From: Tremella fuciformis
Taxonomy: Eukaryota; Basidiomycota; Tremellomycetes; Tremellales; Tremellaceae
Assembly (NCBI GenBank): GCA_032768795.1
Contig: CP136498.1
Coordinates: forward strand, 186,001-250,000
Reading direction: 5' to 3'
DNA: 64,000 nucleotides
Part shown: positions 54,839 through 64,000 of the stretch, piece after piece
Layout: every line of letters starts with the position of its first letter
Position numbering within the stretch: position 1 is the first letter of the stretch
Notes under the pieces: generated by a model
What the model was told of the DNA's origin: nothing
Databases searched by the model: none
The model's input: the letters and a program-made list of their open reading frames with translations, nothing else
Made by a program: the position numbers and the translations under genes

Positions 54839-57418
54839 AGCACTCTCTAGTCAGCTTGGGATGACAATGCAGTTGTGGCTTGAGGCTGAACGGCCACAGC
54901 AGTGCATAGCTCTCAGAAATGCGACAACAAGAGGAAAGGGCGTATGAGGCACCTCGGCTGCTCAAATTGTTCCGACATGCCACTGTAGAACGTCAGCTAC
55001 TCGTATCAGCCAGAACAGGATCCATGATCCAAAGGCCAGCATTGTGTGAGCCTGACCCGGAGCTGGCACATTGGTTGGACACCTTGCTGCGGCCTCCGAC
55101 TTACTCTACGGGAAAAGCTTATCGAACCAAGCTTTCATCTGAACGTCAACATTCGACTTGTCCTCAGCTCCCTGGACTGCACAACCCCCACCCTCCACCG
55201 CAGCGTATATATCGTGCCATAACGTGGACGCTGTGTCAGCAGCGCGCCGACTAGGCCATAACGGGACTCGAGATCAGCTAGTCGATCTGTGAGTATTGTA
55301 CCTCTTGGCTAGTGGTCGCCAAAGACCGGCTAGCTTGGAGATGTATGAGACGGTGCAGAGCTGTAGCGACCTGAAGGGGACATTGGAAGACGACACGACA
55401 GGATCTGAAGACGCGCAAGAAGTCATCCGTCATCAGAGGGCTACTGAAAATGCCACCGAGATTTCAAATGGGGCAGGAATCAACCGACGCAAGTCGACCT
55501 GTGACAGAGTAGCCCGGACCTCACATGCCCTGGAGACATCGAGCTCTGAAGTGAATGCCATCACACAGTCACATCCGGTCGGTTGGTGTTTGGACCTGGT
55601 AAGGGGTCGGATCGATACGAAGCCATCGAGCGCCAGGCAAGCTGAGACCATTGTGGCCACACGATACTGCGTGCCAGCGAGCATCCTGAGTCGTTTCCTA
55701 GCAGGTCAGCGTGCAGCAGTGGAGTGACTTGCCCGCGGATGGCTTGTTCTCGGCACCCCAGGAGTCAAAGGGCAAGTGGCCTCGGACCAATATAAGATAT
55801 CGTGTTGATGGTAAATCTACCCTATCTCCAGCATGCATAGCGCGCTGCCAGTGCACAGACACAGCATACAGCAATTCGAGGGAAAGCACGGCGTCCCCGC
55901 ATGACGCTCGACGACCAAATGACGCAGCTGTACGTCTCTTCCGGTAGGGCTTGGGATTGCAGCCTGTTAGTGAGCTGTGCAGGAAGCCGTTCTAATCACC
56001 GAGATCAGCAACTGTCCCGCGGCACCTTCCTGAACCTTGGAAAAGCCTTGCGTGTGGCGAACGGGACGGATCAGATCAGCCGTTGTCTCGCGACATGCCG
56101 ATCGCTGTTGAGGCAGATTACAGCATCACAAGGCAGACAAGACAGAATTGGCATAAGCTGGTAGGCTGCTTTGGCTTACGCTGGTGAAAGTTTTACACCA
56201 CGCGAGTTCTTCCTCCCCAGGACATTCCCGATTTGTAAGCGACCATAGCCGGGAATCATCAGTGTGGAGTTGCGTTTCTCCTGACGAGCTGCGGCCGGTG
56301 CGGTCGGTCTGCTTCCCGGTGGAGCGGATCGAACTCAGTTTAGAAGCTCCTCATGGTGCAGTAGACTCGTTGGGCCGCAGCTCCTTGTCGTCTTCGTGGC
56401 GTAGCTTGTCAACTGAGATACAGGGTGCGTGGTCGCCTGCTTGATTCATCAGCTCTTAGCAGGGCATTGTAAGACTCGTGGATCGTGCCCCCTTCGATCG
56501 TCCCCTGAAAAAGCATCGTCGAGGCTGCGAGGCCGACGATTCTCGACGATGCTCGACAGTTGTCCATGGGACGTACTCGATCATGAAACGCGAAGACGCA
56601 ACGGCAGTGGCGGCTCTGGTTCCGGCGACATCGTGAGCTATAGCAATGCAGAAGCTTCACATGTGACGATGCCAGCCCTCAGCTCCGCTGTCCCTGCTGC
56701 TGATCCTGGTCTCCTTACTGTCGATTGCCGACTGCGGGATCTGCAAGGTAGCCAGGAGGAGAAAGCTCGCCTCTCCCGTCACAAGTGGGTGGGAGGCCGT
56801 AACGACATAGAACTGTGTATTTGCTGGCTATCAACTGTGCAGCGGGAAGAATGTGCTTGAGTCCCAGACTTAGACGGCTCCCCAGCGTGACAAACGTATG
56901 TACATGGCTGCGTGGGATCGGATGCTGGCGTGTGTGTAGGCTCGGTGTGTCGGCTTGATGCGCGCGTGAGTTGGGCACACTGATGCAGTGAGCCATTTAC
57001 AAACGAAAAAGCACAAATCCTGGAGGGATAGATGCTGGACAGATTGGTGAGCTATGAGTCACAGTATGCTGACAGTCAAGAACTCTGATGTTTAAGTACG
57101 CCGGTTTGCCTGGCTTGACCTGGCCCGATTTCTTTCGGCATCGGTCTACGTTCGTTCGACGGACGCCGTCCGCTCAAGGGCGAGAATAGGTAGCGGATGA
57201 GGGCGGAGTGGTGGAGCTAACTCGATAATATCGACCATTTGCTGGTAAAATTGGGACTGTGTGCGGTCATTCTAACGCTGTCCCGCAACAAGGCTACTCG
57301 CTATCCAGTACGCGCCTCATGACATGAATATCAGCGCGGTCGCGCGCAGGGATAGATTGGCAAGCGTTTGCTCCGCGCGCCTTGCCTCGAGAAACGCTGC
57401 AGCTTGCAGCCGATCAGG
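54839..57418. other. No clear gene
   Basis: Short frames only. A + strand frame at 55,296-55,727 is open for 143 codons but has no motif or splice support. Confidence 0.35.
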
Positions 57419-57840
57419 CTAGCGATCAGCCTCCTGCGCGAGGCACGTCGTCGCGGCAGCGGCCCCATGCTTCTGTGCGAGTAAGTCGGACCACCGTTCG
57501 CTGAAATCTCGGACAGTCGACTGGATGCTCGATGATGAGGTCGATGCCGTGGACGAAGAGATTCCACGAACCATGCGCGGCTTCGTCATCGAGGCGGCCT
57601 TGGCGACCCCGACTGCATTGACACAGAAGGGTCGGACGTGTTTATTGTCGAAGCCAGAGAAAACGCGTGCGAGGGGAATTCGCAACGGATGTTGAGGTGG
57701 ACGTTGGCTGACCACGCAACCATCTTGAGCAGGTCTTCCACAAGCATAACTGTCTTTGAGATGCTCCAGGATGATATTGGATGACAGATGTGTAGTACAC
57801 TGTTCGGAAAGTACGCAGTCGTATGAAACCTTTCGAGCTT
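57419..57840 (-). CDS. Possible terminal exon of an unknown gene
   Basis: A - strand frame open from about 57,830 encodes NIILEHLKDSYACGRPAQDG, a Ser-rich stretch (ISSSTASTSSSSIQS) and a C-terminal helix, and ends at 57,419. The upstream side meets the Harbinger-type element at 57,930, so the gene may have been cut by its insertion. No family is recognised. Confidence 0.3.
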
Positions 57841-58136
57841 AGACGGCAATTGCCTACAAACAGTCCCATACTCGCACAGCATGAATATATAAGCACGTGC
57901 CGACGAAAAGACTTGGTGGAGCAATCAGTAGGGGTTGTCAATTTTGGTATCCTTTCAGGGACCGGTAGTTTGATCTATCAACAAGTTACCCAAAGCGGTA
58001 ATTTTTGATACATTCAGCATGTACATCTATCAACGACTCAGAGCTTGAGTTACCTCTATCAATTTCTCACCTCAGACGCGTCGAAAGCGCCTCACCACCA
58101 TCCCCGCCGCTTCTCCTGGTTCTTACGCTTCTTCTC

Positions 58137-59856
58137 ATGCCCGAATTGGCGCCTCCCGTCCCGGGATCGGCCCTGCCGATGGATGGCCCTTCCGCTGACC
58201 CCGCCAGGACGAAAATCACCATTCGTCTACCTATGGCAGCCCCAGTGCCCAACGCGCTTCCATCGCCCCAAATTCCTATTGCTCCTGCACCAGAGGCAAC
58301 CCAGGAGGAAGCCGGGCCTCCTGGGAAGCGCAAGAAGGCGAGAACGGTTGATTGGTCCCGCGATGGAGTGGGCGGGCGGCCGTCCAGCCTTGACCTTTTG
58401 CTAGATTGGCTAGCAGCTCCAAATAACATCGACAGGTGGCGCAACGGCTATGGGGGGATCAAGCAGAAGGCTGCATGTCAGCTATGTTCAGACTGGCTCG
58501 CTGCAAACGATTGTCCGACACCAAGAGACAGCGACGCTTGCAACTTCAAGGTATGTCACCCAGCGGTTCATATGTCCTTTATGTCGAAAGACATTACTCG
58601 GTCAGTTCGCACGCTAACAGGAAGATTCGCAGTTTGTTCGAGAGCTGGAAGAAAGCACAAGACTACAAGCACACCACTGGGCACGGGAAAGGTCTCACAA
58701 TCTTGTGGCAGGCTGAACAGACGGGAATGCAGGATAAGATGGATGCAGCGGTCAGGATGGTCGAACGTATGTCATTCCTTGTCACGTCGGCCACGCCTCC
58801 ATGATCACCAAAGCACGCCTACGAGCCTCGTTCCAGCCCAGCACGCCTGTCAAACACGTGAGCCTATCGTCGATCCTCGAGTAGCCTCGACGACGCTCGA
58901 GTAGCCTCGACGACTTTAGAGCTCGAGCCTCGTCGATGGTGTTTCAAGGAGAAAGCCCAAGGCGGTGCAGAGGAGGGCACGGGTGATATATATATACAAG
59001 TCCTCACCCGTAGACCGTCCTTAGCACCGTGGTATTGAGTCCCATGGATAGAAAGTAACGGCGCAGCCGTGTTGTCGACGCACGAGAGGCTGTAGGACAC
59101 ACCTTCTCGTGGAGGACAGAGACAGATCGACAGACAGCACGTGTGAGAGGGCCTATCAGTCGACGACCGGCCAGGCCTCGTGACATTCCTATAGGCCCTA
59201 GGACGCGTCTGGGACTGCTGACACGCCCTGTAGGCTCGGTCAAGTCCCTCTGCCCCCTCTGGGACCAGCTAGATCCCATCTTTGCCGAGCGCGACGGTGG
59301 CTGTGCTACTCTGCGAGCGGACACCACCTCTACCTTCAACCCGCCCGTTGAGACCCTTGCAGCTGCTCTGAGGGAGTCCCAGGGGACACAGGCGGCCGAC
59401 GATCAACATTCAGACCTGGGATGGGGTCCCAGTGACCGTGAGGACGCAGGAGAAGGTCAAGATCCGTCCGTGGCGGGCGGGGACGCAGTCACAGTCTCAA
59501 GTCGTCAAGGTTCGGTGCGGTCGGTGGCCACAGTCTCAAGCGCGACGTCTATCTCGGATCGCAACCAGAGTAGGCCTGCGAGATGCACAGACACAGGCTG
59601 CTGACCTATAGGAAAGCGCTCTCGCTGGGCCGGTGATCTTGACATAGGTTCCGACCTATTCCGTCAAGATACAGAGTACCGCAGCTCAAAGCTGGCCAAG
59701 CTCGATGAAGCTAACGCCATTCAAGCCCGCAAGGTCCGCGCGGACGTTGGTAAAGCGGTCATTGAGGCAGCCAAGATCCTGAAAGACTTATCACCATCTC
59801 GCAGCTGGGACGACTGCAAGACCGAGGCCAGAAAGGAGCTCTGCCTCGATGAATGA
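58137..59856 (+). CDS. Harbinger Myb/SANT-like partner protein, 378 residues
   Basis: Exons are 58137-58550, 58625-58766, 59234-59569 and 59612-59856, with agreeing phases. After a Pro-rich N-terminus and basic PPGKRKKARTVDW, the region SSLDLLLDWLAAPNNIDRW (about residues 84-102) begins a Myb/SANT-like DNA-binding domain. It continues into exon 2 with IRSLFESWKKAQDYKHTTGHG. LCPLWDQLDPIFAERD and a charged helical C-terminus follow. In PIF/Harbinger elements such a protein binds the terminal repeats and brings in the transposase. Intron 2 (467 nt) is unusually long and could hide a further exon. The stop lies 51 bp from the convergent transposase stop. Confidence 0.75.
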
Positions 59857-59907
59857 TGTGTTCGCGGGCGGAGATGACCGCTAGGGCTATAGACTGCATG
59901 TCGTAGA

Positions 59908-61270
59908 TCATCCTGAGAGAAGCGATGGTTCATAGGACAACATGTCATCCACTAGCTGTTCGCGGCGGACGTGATTCTCTCTCATACTCTCATATGAGTT
60001 CCTATTGGTCTCAAAGTCATTGGGGACGACCGCCTCGATGCCCCAAGAGGCCCGTAGATCTTCAGCGGTGAGGAACTGGTCGTAGGTGGAGATGGTGAGG
60101 TTATGTAGGACGAATGCGGCCTGGATCATCGCGTAGGCCTGGGCTTCGTCTCTCGGTGTCTTGAGCCTCATGCGGGCGTTCCGCAGCATCTGCCAGCGCC
60201 CCTTGAGGATGCCGAAGGCGTGCTCGATGTTTACCCGCGCGGGAGAGGCCTTCGTATTGAAGAATTCCTGATAGATCAGCCTTCCTTCGATGTCATGTTG
60301 GGAACCGCATGAATACCCTTCTGCCAGTCAGTTCGGATTGTCCCGGCGCACGTTTGAACATTGGTATGATGGTGGGTGTGCATTTGAAGCCCGAGTCGGC
60401 CAGGATAAACTCGCCAGCAGCGAAGAAATCGTCCGGGCTGGCCTCGAGCCCGCATGCAGCCTGCAACCGCATGTCGGACGATCTGGCGGAGAAGCCCCAA
60501 TGTATGAAGGTAAAACGCTTCTGGTGATCGCAGACTGCAAGCATGTTGAAGCCATACCTCTCCTTGCGGCTGTGATAGCTCCCAGCGGCCGGGCCTTGCG
60601 ATGGGGCGACATCAAGGTTGATGTTGATACCGTCGATAAAGCCCAGGCAATGAGGAATCGCATGTTCGTCAAAAATGCGCTCTTTGATGATGGCCCGACG
60701 CTCCGGATCCGGCCAGGAGATGTATGTGGACATGCGGGACGTAATGGCGATCGCGCTGCGCACGGTATAATGATGGATCGAGCCACCTGACACCTTCAGC
60801 GGGCAGACACCACAGAAGGAAATTGCAAGAGATCAATGATGCTCACGGGACAGCCCAAATGTGCGGGCTATAGTCGATGTACAGTGCCCGTGGGCCAGTC
60901 TATGGACCAATACACCCAGCTGGACCCTTGGAGGGGCTTGCGGACGCCTCCCAAAGCTCTTAAAGACCTCATGATCACCAAACAGGTCGACCAAACGGTC
61001 CATTTCCTTCGGGGTCATTCGGAAGGCGTGTAGGTGATGTTGAGCGCTCATATCCATGTGAATGACAGCTAGGGAGTCGGGCTTATGGACGGGGATGACG
61101 TCCTGGTAGTCGGATCGATTGGAATAGCGAGAACTGAGGATCTTGTGACGGTGTAAGAGGAGGACCCGAAGGTACCGTCGGGCTGAGGATGAGATGCGAT
61201 AATGGGCCAAATGGGCAATTAACGCGTCGATTTTTCGCAGCAGATCCTCTCGGGCGGATGTTCTGGGCAT
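59908..61270 (-). CDS. Harbinger transposase (DDE superfamily), 417 residues
   Basis: Exons on the - strand are 61270-60847, 60786-60317 and 60267-59908, with donors GTGAGC and GTATTC and agreeing phases. The N-terminal domain has MTPKEMDRLVDLFGDHEVF and a helix-turn-helix ending TIARTFGLSR. The catalytic residues are D in GFIDGININLD, D in ILADSGFKC and E in RVNIEHAFGILKGRW. RKERYGFNMLAVCD is the usual strand between the first two. It would cut and rejoin the element ends with its Myb-like partner. The length is typical and no stop or frameshift was found. Confidence 0.85.
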
Positions 61271-61463
61271 CCTGGCGGGGTTTGAGGGCTTTGGACGCGC
61301 TCTGAGAGATGTTACGACGTGATGAAGTTGTCATAAACAAAGGTAGATGGTAGCTGAACGCAAAATGTGGGGCCCCACGCAAGATATAGGTAAAACTGCC
61401 TTTGGGGGTGTCATTTGTCAAGTCGCAGCCAAAACTATAAGGAAACCAAAATTGACAACCCCT

Positions 61464-62689
61464 AGTCAGCATGCAAATAAGCAAAACAGCTGTGAACAGG
61501 TTCAGCGATGTGAGTGACCCGTTTGTCGTACAACAATCAAGGGGGCGCTCCGTCTTTTCTCACCCGAACTGATGCAAGTGACCGTCGAGAGAGATGGAAC
61601 ACTTCAAGACATGTAGAACAAGCGGCCCTCTCATTGGGTGAGGACTGCCTCTTTCGGCAGGATGACACCGAGAACAGAAAGACCATCAAGTTGCGGATGC
61701 GCACATCTATGCACGAAGGTTCTGTCATAACCGTTTGGGTCAGCTAGCTCCCTCCTCTACCTCTCCTCTTGCTATTATCCCTCAAGTCGCCTCATCCCAC
61801 TCTATCTTTCTTTGATCCCTCCCCGCCCGTGCCGCCAGAAGCTTGATCGGGAATAGGTAGCTGCGACGAGGTCTGGACGGTATATTCAACTCATTTGGCT
61901 CCAAGAACATGGCGATGCGATCCACGCCGACGATATCCATGGACAACCGCCTGGACGCATCGACACCCGTGCGACCTGGCTCGCGACCGGCCCCATGTGC
62001 CGCTGCCAGTGTCTCGCCTCTACAACATTGCCACGGCTTCTTGGCTAGAGTCGGAATACCCCGCCGTAAGAGGCGTGTGACAAGACATGATGAGTGATCA
62101 AGGGTGAAGGGCATTCCTCTCCGCAGCAGTTCGACCAAGATAGAATCGGCGGACGGCAACCGGCAGGTCAATCGGCGAGAGCATCCTAAAACCCGTCATG
62201 TAAAGAACACGACTCCGAGAATTGACCGAGATGTACCATGTGGCAACCATGCGGCACTATTCCCGTCCAACCTCAGACCAGAGCCCTGCTTCACGTCCAC
62301 TATTGCACGGGTCAAGACACTGGTCAAACATACATTCATTATAGCGTACAAAGGGAAGGAGAAGAGTATGTATGATGCCATCGAACTTCGCAGGGATAGG
62401 CCGGGTCGGAAACCTGCAATGTCAGCAACATGAGGCTCAAGCGCAAACACAGCAAGGCAGCGAGGGGGATGAGGTAGGAGGGACCTTCGCAACCAGATTG
62501 GGTAGGGAAGCGTCAGCACGAGATTGGAGGGAAAGTCGAATCGATTGCACGAAGAGGCGTGCCTCTTGAAGGGAGCGAGAGGGATGTTGACCTGGATGAG
62601 CCCCCGCTGTTCTCCCACTTGACCATCCCAGATCACCTCGTTCGAGATACCTTGACCTAGATCGTAATATCGAGAGACGAGCATCGAGT
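61464..62689. other. No clear gene
   Basis: A - strand frame at 62,171-61,782 and neighbours are open but lack motifs or splice support. Confidence 0.35.
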
Positions 62690-62970
62690 GGTCTGTGTCG
62701 AAAGGAAGGATAGGCGGAGAGAGGTGAGGAGAGGCGTAGAGAGGTGAGGCGAGACAGAGGCGAAGCGGAAAGAGGTGAGGCGAAGAGAGGCGGAGAGGGG
62801 CGGAGAGGGGCGAAGGCTGGGGCCGAGAGGGTGTGGAGGAAAGAAGGGGAGGCGGGTCGAAGGGAGGAGGGGAGGCGGAGGCGAGGAAAAGGTTCGCTGG
62901 GTGAAGGGGAAGGGGAAGGGGGTTCCAAGGGAGGGGACGGGGAGGAGTGGGGTCGAATGGGAAGGGAGGG
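62690..62970. repeat. Purine-rich minisatellite-like tract
   Basis: The + strand is almost entirely A/G with GC, built from units such as GGCGGAGAGG, AGAGGTGAGGCGA and GGGGAAGG. It yields long chance frames on both strands (Pro/Ser-rich on -). Confidence 0.8.
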
Positions 62971-64000
62971 GCGCGACTCGAAGGGACGCAGGGTCGATGA
63001 AGGGGAAGTGATGAGCAGCGACGGACGGCCGATGTTCGGAAGGGTCGAAGACGTGAGCGATCCAAGAGCGCGTCCAAGTCCGTCCATGCCCGCCAGTCCC
63101 GCCAACCGCTCCGATGCACCTCCGAGAATTGACCTTTGTCCACCGCCTGACCAAAATCCTGCTCGCCAAGCGTTGAAGAGAAGTCGGTAGAAGCGAAGTT
63201 GTTAGGGGACGAGGGATGAGAGGCTAGAACGAAGGGGGATCAGTGAGCCCGCGAGGACGAGCATCAGGCAGTTTAACGTCGCGACCGAGTGACGCCCCTT
63301 TATTGAAGTCGGGGAGACTTGCCAGTGTAGGTCACCGGCGGACCCCGCCCCGAAGAGACGGAACCCGCTTTTACGTCACGGCCAGTGGACGCCGATATCT
63401 TGATCGGGAAAAGCCTGATTAATGTCCCAATGACCAGGGGACGATGGAAGCGAAGACGAGGAAGATAGGCAGCGAAGGTCCCGTCGAGGTGGAGAAGAGA
63501 AGAGAAGAAGAACTGACCAAGATACCAACGGATGTTTGAATTGACTGATCGTGTCTGTTCCGACTCTTGAAGTCGGCAACTCTTGAAGTCGGAGTAGTTT
63601 GTCATTGGCCGTGCGGTGAGCTCGCAGCTCGAATCATGCACTGGGAAGGCTCACCCGTGGTGGTATGTGGTCTGGTTTGCCGTGGGTCGATTCGATTACC
63701 GCCCGGTGAGATAGGACTCAATATGGTATACAGCGAGTTCGAAAACTACAGAGGAGCGAGTGAGGCAGTGGTGTCGTGTATTGGACCACGGGTATGGAAC
63801 GATGCCAGGTACTGACGGCCAGGAGCAGATACAGGGAGGGGGAGGAGGGGGAGGGGTAGCTGATGCCGACGGATTCTGATCACATGGTGACGGTGAGGGT
63901 GAGGGGGTTGGGAGAGGAAGAGAAAGAGAAAGAGAAAGAGATGGTTGGGCGACGATAACGGAGAGCGATTGACTCTTTATACCTTGCCATCGACGACGTC
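62971..64000. other. No clear gene; simple repeats
   Basis: A short duplication of CTTGAAGTCGG lies near 63,566-63,590. A GAGAAA-type microsatellite lies at about 63,913-63,943. No supported coding region was found. Confidence 0.4.

Larger units (their letters stand above)
57930..61463. mobile_element. PIF/Harbinger-type DNA transposon, 3.5 kb, apparently complete
   Basis: Terminal inverted repeats AGGGGTTGTCAATTTTGG (left) and CCAAAATTGACAACCCCT (right) enclose two convergent genes. A 3-bp AGT on both sides (57,927-57,929; 61,464-61,466) is a candidate target duplication. The family usually duplicates TWA, so the last base of the repeat and the duplication are not certain. Both genes have intact spliced frames, so the element may be autonomous. 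Confidence 0.85.

Noticed and set aside
62196..63143. A long minus-strand frame of 315 codons rich in Pro and Ser
   Set aside because: It arises from a purine-rich low-complexity tract that is open in several frames on both strands.

Overview
The window reads as a transposon-rich stretch of a fungal nuclear genome, most likely a basidiomycete. The evidence is short GT-AG introns of about 45-130 nt, no bacterial gene layout, Ty1/copia retrotransposons, and a PIF/Harbinger element whose partner gene is of a Myb/SANT-like type I associate with basidiomycetes. The species cannot be named from the sequence.

Layout. Positions 1-15,772 are one array of rearranged copies of a single Ty1/copia family with a ~153-bp LTR. 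Pol segments lie on the + strand, leader and gag segments on the - strand, and the outer end of an LTR sits at every junction. A 562-bp TRIM and a ~1.24-kb solo LTR later inserted into it, each with a 5-bp target duplication. From 15.8 to 25 kb come a membrane-protein remnant and three multi-exon orphan genes (18,055-19,992 -, 20,132-22,945 -, 23,217-24,977 +). From 25.9 to 45.4 kb, three decayed copies of a second copia family (near 26-27, 36-37 and 43-45 kb), an RNase H relic and a truncated MULE transposase gene alternate with a kinesin-like gene (29,004-31,219 +) and a large orphan gene (32,840 to about 35,700 -). From 47.5 to 53.2 kb an orphan gene (-) and a myosin-like gene (49,258-53,210 +) diverge from a 121-bp spacer. 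The right end holds a broken Tc1-type transposase gene, an apparently complete 3.5-kb Harbinger-type transposon (57,930-61,463) with two intact intron-containing genes, and purine-rich low-complexity DNA.

The most unusual content is a pair of divergent cytoskeletal-motor-like proteins within 25 kb. One is a kinesin-fold protein that keeps a P-loop but has lost recognisable switch I and switch II motifs. The other is a 1,013-residue myosin-like protein that keeps P-loop, switch I and switch II, and ends just after a kinase-type glycine loop. Both have consistent exon-intron models and open frames. Together with five orphan genes arranged partly as divergent pairs, they form a plausible accessory gene set. 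Their function is unknown and no pathway is claimed.

Exon coordinates were derived by hand from splice consensus and reading phase. They are strongest for the myosin-like gene, the Harbinger genes and the genes at 18.1-20.0 and 23.2-25.0 kb. They are weaker at the 5' ends of the genes at 20.1-22.9 and 32.8-35.7 kb.
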